In this document: positions 32,666 to 42,081 of the stretch, one piece after another
Position numbering within the stretch: the stretch's first letter is position 1
How the letters are laid out: each line of letters starts with the position of its first letter
DNA from: an uncultured bacterium
GTDB lineage: Bacteria; Bacteroidota; Bacteroidia; Bacteroidales; Bacteroidaceae
DNA: 64,000 bases
Assembly (NCBI GenBank): GCA_905216025.1
Contig: CAJMSE010000003.1
Location: 62,001 to 126,000, forward strand
Reading direction: 5' to 3'
Notes under the pieces: model-generated
Told to the model about the DNA's origin: nothing
Database searches by the model: none
Seen by the model: only the letters and a program-made list of their open reading frames with translations
Translations under genes and position numbers: made by a program

Positions 32666-34908
32666 GCTATGGCAAGGCGGTTATCGGTGAGACATACGGT
32701 TACCTCCCCACCCTTGCGGAGGCGTCCGAAGAGTATCTCGTGCATGAGAAGGGGCTTCAGCAGGGAGGATATCACGCGGTCAATCTCACGCGCACCGTAC
32801 TCGGCGGTGAAGCCGCGGTCGAGCAGGAAGGCGCGGGCATCGGCCGTCAGGGTCATCACGACCTTGCGGGCGGTGAGCCTTTCCTGAAGGATGCGCAACT
32901 TCTTGTCGAGAATGAGCGAGGCCATCGCGCGGTCCATATCGTGGAACACGACCGTCCCGGAGAGGCGGTTGATGAACTCCGGCTTAAAGATTTTCTTCAC
33001 CTGACCCATCATTGCCTCGCCCGCGGTGATGCTCCCGGTAAACCCTACCTTGGCCTGAGCCGCATGCTGGGCACCTGCATTCGACGTCATTATGAGTATC
33101 ACGTTGCGGAAATCGGCCTTGCGCCCCTTGCTGTCGGTAAGGCGCGCATAGTCCATGACCTGGAGAAGGATGTTGTAAATGTCGGGGTGAGCCTTCTCAA
33201 TCTCGTCGAGAAGGAGCACGCAGTTGGGCGTCTTGCGGATCGCATCGGTGAGCAATCCGCCGTCTTCATAGCCTACATATCCCGCCGGCGAGCCTATCAG
33301 CTTGGCCACGGTGTGCTTCTCGGTATACTCGCTCATGTCGAAACGCACCAGCTCGATGCCCAGTTCGGCGGCAAGCACACGGGCCACCTCGGTCTTGCCG
33401 ACGCCCGTCGGCCCCACGAAGAGCAGGCTTGCCAGCGGCTTCCCGTCATCGGTGAGCCCGGCCTTGGCCATCTGCACGGCCTCGGTGACCTGCCGCACGG
33501 CCTCATCCTGCCCGTAGATGGCAGCTGATATACGCTTTCCGAGCGTCTCGAGAGTCTGCCCGTCGTCGTCCTTGATGGCAAGGGATTCCACCTTGCACAT
33601 CTTCGCAAGCACCTCCGAGATGAGCACCTTGTCGACCGTCTGGCGCTTCCTTGCCTCCAATGGGTGCATCTCGCGGTAAGCCCCGGCCTCGTCGATGAGG
33701 TCGAGGGCCTTGTCCGGCAGGAAGCGGTCGGTGACATAACGGGCGCTTGCCCGCACGGCGAAGTCTATCACCTTGTCGGTGTATGTGACGCCATGAAACT
33801 GCTCATAGCCTTTCTTCAGCTGCCGCACGATGTTCACCGCCTCATCGACGGACGGCTCGGCGATGTCTATCTGCTGGAAACGGCGCACGAGTCCCTTGCT
33901 GCGGGAGAAGTATCGGTTGTATTCCTCGTACGTGGTGGAACCGATGAAGCGTATGTTTCCGCCCTCAAGATATGGCTTGAGCAGGTTCGACGCATCCATG
34001 GAACGGTCTCCGGAGGCCCCGGCTCCCACGATGTTGTGTATCTCGTCGATATACACTATGGCTCCCGGCTCCGTGCCTACGCCTTCCATCACCGTCTTTA
34101 TCCGCTGCTCGAAGTCTCCCCGGAACTGCGCCCCTGCCAGCAGCGACCCGAGGTCGAGCTGATAGATGCGGCATCCCTGCAACTTATCCGGCACACGGCC
34201 GTCGTTTATCCGCTGTGCCAGTCCGTAGACAAGAGCCGTCTTCCCCACCCCGGGCTCGCCCACATGGAGCGGATTGTTCTTGTCCTTGCGGCACAACACC
34301 TGTATAGTGCGCTCCAGTTCGCGTTCCCGCCCTATCAGCGGGTTATGCCCGCTGAGGTTCTCATTGACGCACGTGACCATGCCACGCCATGCCTCCGGCT
34401 CATCCTCAGCCCCGCCGTCATGTCCTGTCGCCCCTTCATTATATAAATCTGAGCCATACTCATATAGCTCATCAATCTCACATAATGAGATGAGATGAGC
34501 CATGAAAGACTGCTTGTTGCCGATCCTATGCCGCATGATATATGCCGCATGCGACTCCTCGAGGTCAAACAGGCCGTTCACAAGATGGGGGATGCCGATG
34601 CACTCAGCGGACGAACCGGCCGCAATGCTGACCGCAAAGCCCATCAACTCGTTGAACTGGACGGAGCATTCTGGCTCATAATCTACACCCTCCGGCACTT
34701 TCTCCACATCCGCGAGACAGGTAAGCAGGTCTCTGATAATAACGCTTTTCCTGCACCCGAAGTATTCGAGAGTCTCCGCGAAGTGCCGCTCGTCGAGCAA
34801 GGCACCAAGCAGATGCTCCGGCATCAGAAACTCATTCCTGAGCCGCCGGCATACGGCGTGCATACGATCGAAAACCGCAGTCACGTCATCCGAGAATCTT
34901 GTATCCAT
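32662..34908 (-). CDS. clpA: ATP-dependent Clp protease ATP-binding subunit ClpA
   Basis: AAA+ unfoldase that feeds ClpP. 748 residues, as for ClpA. An N-terminal Clp_N domain (about 1-145) binds ClpS. AAA module 1 has HVGEPGVGKTALVYG and IVYIDEIHNIVGAG; module 2 has LLFVGPTGVGKTEVARVL and VLLLDEIEKAHPDI. It lacks the long coiled-coil middle domain of ClpB. 14 nt after clpS and overlapping aat. No clpP in the window. Internal frames on both strands are long but are shadows. Confidence 0.97.
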   Translation of the reverse strand: MDTRFSDDVTAVFDRMHAVCRRLRNEFLMPEHLLGALLDERHFAETLEYFGCRKSVIIRDLLTCLADVEKVPEGVDYEPECSVQFNELMGFAVSIAAGSSAECIGIPHLVNGLFDLEESHAAYIMRHRIGNKQSFMAHLISLCEIDELYEYGSDLYNEGATGHDGGAEDEPEAWRGMVTCVNENLSGHNPLIGRERELERTIQVLCRKDKNNPLHVGEPGVGKTALVYGLAQRINDGRVPDKLQGCRIYQLDLGSLLAGAQFRGDFEQRIKTVMEGVGTEPGAIVYIDEIHNIVGAGASGDRSMDASNLLKPYLEGGNIRFIGSTTYEEYNRYFSRSKGLVRRFQQIDIAEPSVDEAVNIVRQLKKGYEQFHGVTYTDKVIDFAVRASARYVTDRFLPDKALDLIDEAGAYREMHPLEARKRQTVDKVLISEVLAKMCKVESLAIKDDDGQTLETLGKRISAAIYGQDEAVRQVTEAVQMAKAGLTDDGKPLASLLFVGPTGVGKTEVARVLAAELGIELVRFDMSEYTEKHTVAKLIGSPAGYVGYEDGGLLTDAIRKTPNCVLLLDEIEKAHPDIYNILLQVMDYARLTDSKGRKADFRNVILIMTSNAGAQHAAQAKVGFTGSITAGEAMMGQVKKIFKPEFINRLSGTVVFHDMDRAMASLILDKKLRILQERLTARKVVMTLTADARAFLLDRGFTAEYGAREIDRVISSLLKPLLMHEILFGRLRKGGEVTVCLTDNRLAIA

Positions 34909-34922
34909 AATATAGCTTCTGT

Positions 34923-35225
34923 TTATTCCGGTTCGTAAGTGAGACGGAACGGAAACCCGTTCCTGCGTGCCATATCCATGGCTTTCTTTATCTTTGAGAC
35001 GGCTATGTCGTAGGAGTACACCCCGACGACTGCCTTGCCGCTGTGGTGCACCGCCAGCATTATCGTCTCGGCCTCAGCCGCATCCTTGAAGAACACGGTC
35101 TGAAGCACCATGACGACGAACTCCATCGTCGTGAAGTCGTCGTTGTGCATGATTACCTTGTATCTGCGCGGCTCGCGCAGGCCGGTGCGCTGCCTTTCCC
35201 TTACTGATGTCTGTCCGTCTGCCAT
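34923..35225 (-). CDS. clpS: ATP-dependent Clp protease adaptor ClpS
   Basis: Adaptor that binds bulky N-terminal residues and hands substrates to ClpA. 100 residues. Core motif YKVIMHNDDFTTMEFVV includes the Asn and Asp residues of the N-degron pocket; HHSGKAVVGVYSYDIA follows. A weak -7-like box (AATCTTTG, 35231-35238) lies 5 nt ahead of the ATG, again a very short leader. First gene of the N-degron operon. Confidence 0.97.
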   Translation of the reverse strand: MADGQTSVRERQRTGLREPRRYKVIMHNDDFTTMEFVVMVLQTVFFKDAAEAETIMLAVHHSGKAVVGVYSYDIAVSKIKKAMDMARRNGFPFRLTYEPE

Positions 35226-35333
35226 AGCGCAAAGATTTTTTCAGATATACATTATTTATATATGCAGGCCTGCACGGCACCGCACGATTAACCTCTCCCA
35301 CATACAACAACGTGTAATCGGGACATAATAAAA

Positions 35334-35378
35334 TTTGTGCTGCAATGCCATTATAACTTATGGGCATTACAGCACAAA
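35334..35378 (-). terminator. Terminator of ppdK
   Basis: On the minus strand TTTGTGCTGTAATGCC pairs with GGCATTGCAGCACAAA (one wobble/mismatch), followed by TTTTATTAT. It lies about 40 nt after the ppdK stop. Confidence 0.8.
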
Positions 35379-35413
35379 CTATTCTGTCTATAAGATACTT
35401 ATCTTAACATCGC

Positions 35414-38134
35414 TTAATCCTCTACTGCGGCTTGGGCTGCGGCAAGGCGTGCAATCGGCACTCTGAACGGAGAACATGATGCGTAGTCCATGCCTACCTT
35501 TGCGCAGAACTTCACTGAGCTGGGCTCGCCGCCGTGCTCGCCGCAAATACCGGTACGCATGCCCGGACGCACGGCACGTCCTTTCTCCACAGCCATCTTG
35601 ATAAGCTGGCCTACGCCGTTCTGATCGAGAACCTGGAACGGGTCTACCTTCAGAATCTTCTTGTCGAGATAAGCGGGCAGGAAGCTGGCAATGTCGTCGC
35701 GCGAGTAGCCGAATGTCATCTGAGTAAGGTCGTTCGTTCCGAACGAGAAGTACTCGGCCTCCGATGCGATGCGGTCGGCGGTCAGGGCTGCACGCGGTAT
35801 CTCTATCATCGTACCTACCTCAAACTCAACCTCAACGCCCTCTTCGGCAAACACTTCCTTGGCGGTCTTCATGATAATCTCCTTCTGCTGCTTGAACTCA
35901 TAGAGGATACCAATCAGCGGAACCATGATTTCCGGTATCGGGTTCTTGCCCTCCTTCTTCAGCTCGCAGGCTGCGCCGAGGATGGCACGGGTCTGCATTG
36001 CCGTGATTTCGGGGAACGTGATGCCGAGACGGCAGCCACGGTGACCGAGCATCGGGTTGTTCTCTGCGAGGCTTGCCACGCGCTTCTGGATTTCCTCCAC
36101 GCTCACGCCCATCTCGTCTGCCATGGTCTGCTGACCCTTCAGATCGTGGGGAACGAACTCATGGAGTGGCGGGTCGAGCAGTCGGATGTTGACCGGACAG
36201 CCGTCCATGGCATCGAGGATGCCCTTGAAGTCGGCCTTCTGGTAAGGCAGCAGCTTGGCCAGCGCCTTCTCACGGCCTTCCACTGTGTCTGCAAGAATCA
36301 TCTCACGCATTGCGACTATCTTCTGATCTTCGAAGAACATGTGCTCCGTACGGGTCAGACCGATACCCTTTGCTCCGAAGGCGCGTGCCACCTGAGCGTC
36401 GTGCGGGGTGTCTGCATTGGTGCGTACCTGCAGCTTTGTGTATTTGTCGCAGAGGTCCATGAGAGCCTTGAAGTCGCCCGACAGCTCGGCTGCCTTTGTC
36501 GGAATCTCGCCGGCATATACCTGTCCGGTCGATCCGTTGAGCGAGAAGAAGTCGCCTTCCTTGTATACCACGCCCTCAACCTCTACGGTCTTGTTCTTAT
36601 AGTTCACGTTGATTGCACCTGCACCGGAAACGCAGCACTTGCCCATACCGCGGGCAACGACGGCTGCATGCGATGTCATACCGCCGCGTGCGGTGAGGAT
36701 ACCCTCGGCTGCCGACATTCCGGCGAGGTCTTCGGGTGAGGTCTCGATGCGCACCATGATTACGCGGTGGCCGTCCTCACGCCACTTCTGTGCGTCGTCT
36801 GCATGGAAGACAATCTGTCCGCAGGCTGCTCCCGGAGATGCGGGGAGACCCTGTGTGATGACCTTTGCCTTCTTCAGGGCGTCCTTATCGAACACCGGGT
36901 GGAGCAGTTCGTCGAGCTTCTGGGGCTCGCAGCGTGTCAGCGCCGTCTTCTCATCTATCTCGCCTTCGCGGAGCAGGTCCATGGCAATCTTCACCATAGC
37001 CGTTCCCGTGCGCTTTCCGTTACGTGTCTGGAGGAACCAGAGCTTGCCCTCCTGCACGGTGAACTCCATGTCCTGCATGTCGTGATAGTGCTTCTCGAGC
37101 TTGTCCTGCAATGCGTCGAGAGTCTTGTAAATCTCGGGCATGGCCTCCTCCATAGAGGGATACTTGCTTGCGCGCTCTTCCTCGCTGATGCCCTGAAGGG
37201 CTGCCCAGCGGCGCGAGCCTTCCTTAGTAATCTGCTGCGGAGTGCGGATACCGGCCACAACGTCCTCACCCTGTGCGTTCACGAGGTACTCGCCGTTGAA
37301 CAGGTTTTCACCCGTTGCTGCGTCACGGCTGAAGCATACGCCCGTTGCCGATGTGTCGCCCATGTTTCCGAACACCATTGCCTGAACGTTCACGGCCGTT
37401 CCCCACTCTGCGGGAATGCCCTCCATCTTGCGGTAGAGGATGGCGCGCTCGTTCATCCAAGAGTCGAACACGGCACAGATGGCACCCCACAACTGCTCCA
37501 TCGGGCTGTTGGGGAAGTCCTTGCCGGTCTGCTCCTTGATGGCGGCCTTGAACTCTGCGACGAGCTGCTTCAACTCATCGATGTTCAGTTCGTTGTCGAG
37601 CTTGATGCCGCGCTGTTCCTTCACCTTCTCGATGATGGCCTCGAACGGGTCTATGTCTTCCTTGTTCACGGGCTTCATGCCGAGCACCACGTCGCCGTAC
37701 ATCTGCACGAAGCGGCGATAGCTGTCGTATACGAAGCGCTCGTTACCTGTCTTTTTCACCATTCCCTCTGCCACTTCGTCGTTGAGACCGAGGTTAAGGA
37801 TGGTGTCCATCATGCCGGGCATCGACGCGCGGGCACCTGAACGGACGCTGACGAGCAACGGATTCTCCACGTCGCCGAACTTGCTGTTCATCAGATTCTC
37901 AATATGCTGAACTGCATTTGCCACATCTTCCTTAAGCAAAGCGACAACGTCTTCCTTTCCTTTCTCAAAGTACTCGTTGCATACATCGGTAGTGATTGTG
38001 AATCCCGGGGGAACGGGCACTCCGATAAGGTTCATCTCTGCAAGATTGGCACCTTTACCTCCGAGAAGGTTTCGCATGTCAGCTCTACCCTCGGCCTTAC
38101 CGTTTCCGAAGGTATAAACTCTCTTTTCACTCAT
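35414..38134 (-). CDS. ppdK: Pyruvate, phosphate dikinase
   Basis: Interconverts pyruvate + ATP + Pi and PEP + AMP + PPi. 906 residues. The N-terminal ATP-grasp part begins VYTFGNGKAEGRADMRNLLGGKG; the central phosphohistidine domain has GGMTSHAAVVARGMGKCCVSG with the phosphorylated His; the C-terminal TIM barrel has FGTNDLTQMTFGYSRDD and TGICGEHGGEPSS with the catalytic Cys. In anaerobic Bacteroidetes the enzyme supports PPi-linked glycolysis or gluconeogenesis. Monocistronic, with its own promoter (38187-38194) and terminator. Usual family length is 870-900. Confidence 0.98.
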   Translation of the reverse strand: MSEKRVYTFGNGKAEGRADMRNLLGGKGANLAEMNLIGVPVPPGFTITTDVCNEYFEKGKEDVVALLKEDVANAVQHIENLMNSKFGDVENPLLVSVRSGARASMPGMMDTILNLGLNDEVAEGMVKKTGNERFVYDSYRRFVQMYGDVVLGMKPVNKEDIDPFEAIIEKVKEQRGIKLDNELNIDELKQLVAEFKAAIKEQTGKDFPNSPMEQLWGAICAVFDSWMNERAILYRKMEGIPAEWGTAVNVQAMVFGNMGDTSATGVCFSRDAATGENLFNGEYLVNAQGEDVVAGIRTPQQITKEGSRRWAALQGISEEERASKYPSMEEAMPEIYKTLDALQDKLEKHYHDMQDMEFTVQEGKLWFLQTRNGKRTGTAMVKIAMDLLREGEIDEKTALTRCEPQKLDELLHPVFDKDALKKAKVITQGLPASPGAACGQIVFHADDAQKWREDGHRVIMVRIETSPEDLAGMSAAEGILTARGGMTSHAAVVARGMGKCCVSGAGAINVNYKNKTVEVEGVVYKEGDFFSLNGSTGQVYAGEIPTKAAELSGDFKALMDLCDKYTKLQVRTNADTPHDAQVARAFGAKGIGLTRTEHMFFEDQKIVAMREMILADTVEGREKALAKLLPYQKADFKGILDAMDGCPVNIRLLDPPLHEFVPHDLKGQQTMADEMGVSVEEIQKRVASLAENNPMLGHRGCRLGITFPEITAMQTRAILGAACELKKEGKNPIPEIMVPLIGILYEFKQQKEIIMKTAKEVFAEEGVEVEFEVGTMIEIPRAALTADRIASEAEYFSFGTNDLTQMTFGYSRDDIASFLPAYLDKKILKVDPFQVLDQNGVGQLIKMAVEKGRAVRPGMRTGICGEHGGEPSSVKFCAKVGMDYASCSPFRVPIARLAAAQAAVED

Positions 38135-38186
38135 AAGTTAGTTGTTTTATTTACGATTAACACTTTATTGTTCTTTTTATATTTTG

Positions 38187-38194
38187 CAAATATA
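38187..38194 (-). promoter_or_regulatory. -7 box of ppdK
   Basis: TATATTTG on the minus strand, 52 nt before the ppdK ATG. Confidence 0.6.
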
Positions 38195-38282
38195 ATCTTT
38201 TTCTTACTTTTCTGCAAGAAAATCATGGAAAAACTGCAATGTCGATGTTACATTTCCTATGGGATGCCTGATTCAACCCGAC

Positions 38283-38345
38283 AAAGTGTTTTTGAGAGCT
38301 GAGCCAAGTGTCTTTGAGAGCCGGCGGAATATCTTTGACAACCGC
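38283..38345 (-). repeat. Dispersed intergenic repeat, copy 2 (short, diverged)
   Basis: Bases 38283-38310 are an exact 28-nt reverse-complement match to 5347-5374, including GGCTCAGCTCTCAAAAACAC. Two further degenerate (C)TCTCAAAGA-type units follow; the GCACCGTCA part found in the other copies is missing. Confidence 0.7.
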
Positions 38346-38462
38346 AGGCTATGCGGCAGGAAAACAGCCGGCACGGAACCGCATGCCCGCCGCATGGCGG
38401 TTTATTTGTGCCGGGGCTGAACAAAAGCGCCGCAACAGACGGATTATCTGACAGGAAATTAG

Positions 38463-38470
38463 TAATTTTG
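38463..38470 (+). promoter_or_regulatory. -7 box of the RlmD-type methyltransferase gene
   Basis: TAATTTTG on the plus strand, giving a leader of about 80 nt that contains a stem-loop. Confidence 0.55.
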
Positions 38471-38555
38471 CATGCAGATATGCCATTATAATAAAGGTGA
38501 GGCTTCGCCGTATTATAATAATATAAATAAGGTATACAACTAAGAAGAAAGCAAA

Positions 38556-40010
38556 ATGAGTAGAAAGAAGAAACCGTTGCCTATACTTGAGAACGTGACC
38601 ATCACCGACGTGGCCGCCGAGGGCAAGTCGCTGGCAAGAGTTGACGATATGGTGGTGTTCGTGCCGTTCACCGTTCCGGGTGATGTGGTGGACCTGCAGG
38701 TGAAGAAAAAGAAGCACAGCTACTGCGAGGCGGAGGTCGTCCGCTTCATTGAATACAGCAAGGTGCGCGAGACTCCGAAGTGCGCTCACTTCGGAACGTG
38801 CGGCGGATGCAAGTGGCAGAACCTGCCCTACAGCGAGCAGCTTAAGGCCAAGCAGAAGCAGGTGCACGACCAGCTGCGCCGCATCGGCAAGGTGGAGCTG
38901 CCGGAATTCCGCCCCATCCTCGGGTCGGTAAAGACCTTCGAATACCGCAACAAGCTCGAGTTCGGATGCTCAAACAGGCGCTGGATGACGAAGGAGGAGA
39001 TACAGACATTGCCCAAGGAGGGCGAGGAGGGGGCATGCACGGAGCGCAATGCCATCGGATTCCACATCACAGGAGCCTTCGACAAGATACTGCCGATAGA
39101 GAAATGCTGGCTCATGGACGACCTGCACAACAGGATACGGAACAGCATCCGCGACTATGCGCTGGCATCGGGAATGACGTTCTTCGACCTCAGGGCCCAG
39201 CACGGACTGCTCCGCGACATCATCATACGCAACTCAAACACTGGCGAATGGATGGTGATAATACAGTTCCACTACGACGAGGAGGGCGATGAGGAGCGCG
39301 CACAGGCACTGCTCCGGCACGTGGCGGATACCTTCCCGGAGATTACCTCGCTGATGTATCTCGACAACCAGAAGTGCAACGACACCATCGGCGACCAGGA
39401 GATATTCACCTTCAAGGGCAACGGCCACATCTTCGAGACAATGGAAGATCTCCGCTTCAAGGTCGGGCCAAAGAGCTTCTACCAGACCAACACCGAGCAG
39501 GCATACCACCTCTACTCCGTGGCGCGCGAGTTTGCTGGGCTCACCGGCAACGAGCTCGTCTACGACCTGTATACCGGCACGGGAACGATTGCCAACTTCG
39601 TGGCACGCAGCGCACGCAAGGTCATCGGCATAGAGTATGTGCCCGAGGCCATCGAGGACGCAAAGATAAACTCCGAGGTCAACGGCATCGGCAACACGCT
39701 GTTCTATGCCGGCGACATGAAGGACATACTGACAGACGACTTCATCGCAGCGCACGGGCGGCCGGACGTCATCATCACCGACCCGCCGCGTGCCGGAATG
39801 CACTCCGACGTGGTGAAGACAATATTGCGGGCGGCGCCGCGGCGCATCGTCTACGTGAGCTGCAACCCGGCCACACAGGCCCGCGACCTGGCCGACCTCG
39901 ACGCCGATTACAAGGTCATGGCCGTGCAGCCGGTCGACATGTTCCCACACACGCCGCACGTCGAGAACGTGGTGCTGCTCGAAAGAAGGACCGAAAGCGA
40001 AGCGAGATGA
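38556..40010 (+). CDS. rlmD: 23S rRNA (uracil-5-)-methyltransferase, RlmD/RumA family
   Basis: Methylates a uridine C5 in 23S rRNA using SAM. 484 residues: N-terminal TRAM domain (VTITDVAAEGKSLARVDDMVV), Fe-S ligands in CAHFGTCGGCKWQ, the SAM motif LVYDLYTGTGTIANFVA, TDPPRAGMHSDVV, and IVYVSCNPATQARDL with the nucleophilic Cys. The exact uridine (U1939 or another) cannot be read; RlmCD-type dual enzymes are an alternative. The stop overlaps the porin start (ATGA). Confidence 0.93.
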   Translation: MSRKKKPLPILENVTITDVAAEGKSLARVDDMVVFVPFTVPGDVVDLQVKKKKHSYCEAEVVRFIEYSKVRETPKCAHFGTCGGCKWQNLPYSEQLKAKQKQVHDQLRRIGKVELPEFRPILGSVKTFEYRNKLEFGCSNRRWMTKEEIQTLPKEGEEGACTERNAIGFHITGAFDKILPIEKCWLMDDLHNRIRNSIRDYALASGMTFFDLRAQHGLLRDIIIRNSNTGEWMVIIQFHYDEEGDEERAQALLRHVADTFPEITSLMYLDNQKCNDTIGDQEIFTFKGNGHIFETMEDLRFKVGPKSFYQTNTEQAYHLYSVAREFAGLTGNELVYDLYTGTGTIANFVARSARKVIGIEYVPEAIEDAKINSEVNGIGNTLFYAGDMKDILTDDFIAAHGRPDVIITDPPRAGMHSDVVKTILRAAPRRIVYVSCNPATQARDLADLDADYKVMAVQPVDMFPHTPHVENVVLLERRTESEAR

Positions 40011-41122
40011 GAAAGACTGCAATGACTATAGTGCTGGCCGCCATGTCTGCCGGCGCCTCAGCACAGACGGACAAGGCCGCGGCAAAGGCTGTGCCGGCCG
40101 TCAGCGGATACGTCATGGGGCGCTATCAGGCCGACTTCAGGGAGACTGGCGGCAGCAACTCGTTCGAGATAAGGATGGCGCGCGTATCCCTTTCGGGGCA
40201 CATCGGCGACTTTGAATACCGCGTGCAGGGACAGATAAACGGCAACACGGCCACCCTGGGCAGCAGTCCGCGCATCGTCGACGCATACGCCGAGTGGCAG
40301 AAGCACAGGTATTTCAAGGTGAAAGCGGGCCAGTTCAAGCGTCCCTTCACCTTCGAGAATCCCATGAACCCCATCGACCAGGGCTTCATGGGCTACGGAC
40401 AGGCAGTCAACAAACTGTCGGGATTCAACGACCGCACGGGTGAACAGGCGAGCAACGGCCGCGACATAGGCCTTCAGGTGCAGGGAGACCTTCTCCCCGG
40501 CAGTTCCGGGCGCTGCCTGCTCCACTATCAGATAGGCGTCTTCAACGGACAGGGAATAAACACCAAGGATGCAGACAGCCGCAAGGACATCATCGGCGGC
40601 GTTTGGATTGCCCCGGCAGCGGGTGTCCGCATAGGCGCATTCGGATGGGCCGGGTCGCACGCCCGCAAAGGCACCGTCGACGACGGGGCGGGAAACGCCG
40701 TGCCGGCAACGGTCAGCCTCGGGCAATACAGGTATGCGCTGAGTGCCGAATACAAGAAGGCCGACTGGCAGATACGCTCCGAGTATATCCACTCCACGGG
40801 CTACGGCTTCTCAAAAGCCTGCCAGACGGACGACGACAAGAGCGACATCACCGTCAACAGGGCGCAGGGAAACAAGGCCGACGGATTCTACGCACTGTGC
40901 ATCGCCCCGATAGTGAGCGGCAAACTGAGGGGCAAGGCCCGCTACGACGTCTACCGGAAATCGGCCGGCTGGGGCAGCAGCAGGACGCAATACGAGGCCG
41001 GACTGAACTGGCTGATACATAAAAACGTGGAGATTCAGGCCGAGTATGCACTGATAAACGACCGCAGCATGGCGAAGCACAACTACAGCATGGCCGACGT
41101 CGAGCTGTGCGTGAGGTTCTGA
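40007..41122 (+). CDS. Outer-membrane porin, phosphate-selective OprO/OprP family-like
   Basis: A 371-residue outer-membrane barrel. Signal peptide MRKTAMTIVLAAMSAGASAQ, then the porin O/P start VSGYVMGRYQADF, RMARVSLSGHIGDFEYRVQG and AGQFKRPFTFENP. It ends in Phe (DVELCVRF), the usual barrel terminus. Substrate selectivity is by family only. The ATG overlaps the rlmD stop; I take this start rather than the longer frame that runs antisense-like inside rlmD. 40 nt before the next gene. Confidence 0.88.
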   Translation: MRKTAMTIVLAAMSAGASAQTDKAAAKAVPAVSGYVMGRYQADFRETGGSNSFEIRMARVSLSGHIGDFEYRVQGQINGNTATLGSSPRIVDAYAEWQKHRYFKVKAGQFKRPFTFENPMNPIDQGFMGYGQAVNKLSGFNDRTGEQASNGRDIGLQVQGDLLPGSSGRCLLHYQIGVFNGQGINTKDADSRKDIIGGVWIAPAAGVRIGAFGWAGSHARKGTVDDGAGNAVPATVSLGQYRYALSAEYKKADWQIRSEYIHSTGYGFSKACQTDDDKSDITVNRAQGNKADGFYALCIAPIVSGKLRGKARYDVYRKSAGWGSSRTQYEAGLNWLIHKNVEIQAEYALINDRSMAKHNYSMADVELCVRF

Positions 41123-41162
41123 ACTCCGCCAATAAGAATGATATTAACTACACCTATATATA

Positions 41163-42056
41163 ATGAACGATATCTTTACAGACAAGTGGATGAAGGGCAT
41201 TTCTTACGAAGTGGCATTCTGGAACAACGTCTACCGCTGGAAACGGACCTTCCGCGGCATGATGGGCTGGTCGCACTACGGCTCTGTCATCGAGCTTGAG
41301 ATGTTCGACGCAAACGGCTTTCTCGCATCAAGGGAGTCGCCGGTGGTGCTCGACGTGGGGTGCGGCATGAGCTACGCCACGGGCAACCTCATATCGAAGG
41401 ACGGGAAGACGGTGCCTGCCGACATCAGATACGTAGACCCGCTGGCCCCTTACTTCAACCGCATCCTCAGACGATACAGGCGCGGACTGCCCGAGATTAC
41501 GTTCGGAATGATGGAATACCTGTCGGCGTTCTATCCCGGACAGGATGCCGACCTCGTGATAATACAGAACGCGCTCGACCACTCCGCCAACCCCGTGAAG
41601 GGCATCATGGAGGCCCTCGCCACGCTGAAGACCGGCGGAACGCTCTACCTTAACCACCATCCCAACGAGGGAGAGATGGAGAACTACAAGGGTTTCCACC
41701 AGTACAACATCATCGACGAGGAGGGGAAACTGATTATCTGGAACAGGAACGAGCGCGCCGACATCAACGATATGATAAAGGACTTCGCCGACATCAGGGT
41801 GTCGCGGAGCGCCGGAGGCAACGTCATCGCCGTGATAACGAAGACGGCCGGCGTGCCGCCGCACCTCACCGGAGACCGCGACGACAAGCGGCGGCTCTGC
41901 GAGGAGCTCATCATGCAGACGATGCAAACATCGTCTATCGGTCATGCCGTGAGGTCGCGCTGCCGCTACTGGAAGTTCAACGCCATACAATTCGTTGCCC
42001 AGGCGCTGCCGTGGGAGACGAGAATGAAAGTCAAGAAACTCATCAGGCAGGCCTGA
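41163..42056 (+). CDS. Class I SAM-dependent methyltransferase
   Basis: A 297-residue cytoplasmic protein with SAM motif I VVLDVGCGMSYATGN (about residues 61-75), the acidic loop RYVDPLAPYFN and the post-motif LVIIQNALDHSANP. The Tyr/Trp-rich N-terminus and basic C-terminus (MKVKKLIRQA) flank the Rossmann core. It precedes two glycosyltransferase genes on the same strand, so a role in modifying a surface glycan is likely but unproven. Confidence 0.8.
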   Translation: MNDIFTDKWMKGISYEVAFWNNVYRWKRTFRGMMGWSHYGSVIELEMFDANGFLASRESPVVLDVGCGMSYATGNLISKDGKTVPADIRYVDPLAPYFNRILRRYRRGLPEITFGMMEYLSAFYPGQDADLVIIQNALDHSANPVKGIMEALATLKTGGTLYLNHHPNEGEMENYKGFHQYNIIDEEGKLIIWNRNERADINDMIKDFADIRVSRSAGGNVIAVITKTAGVPPHLTGDRDDKRRLCEELIMQTMQTSSIGHAVRSRCRYWKFNAIQFVAQALPWETRMKVKKLIRQA

Positions 42057-42081
42057 CAACGACATATAACACCGCCCCATA

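Larger units (their letters stand above)
38135..38555. other. Intergenic region between ppdK and the RlmD-type gene
   Basis: From left to right it holds the ppdK -7 box (38187-38194), copy 2 of the dispersed repeat (38283-38345), a GC-rich stretch, the plus-strand -7 box (38463-38470) and a leader stem-loop (ATTATAATA at 38485-38493 pairing with TATTATAAT at 38511-38519, tipped by GGCTTCGCC). No gene seen. Confidence 0.55.

Noticed and set aside
39374..40006. An N-terminal extension of the porin reading back into rlmD
   Set aside because: The extra 211 codons are Arg/His-rich shadow sequence; the signal peptide begins exactly at ATG 40007, which overlaps the rlmD stop.
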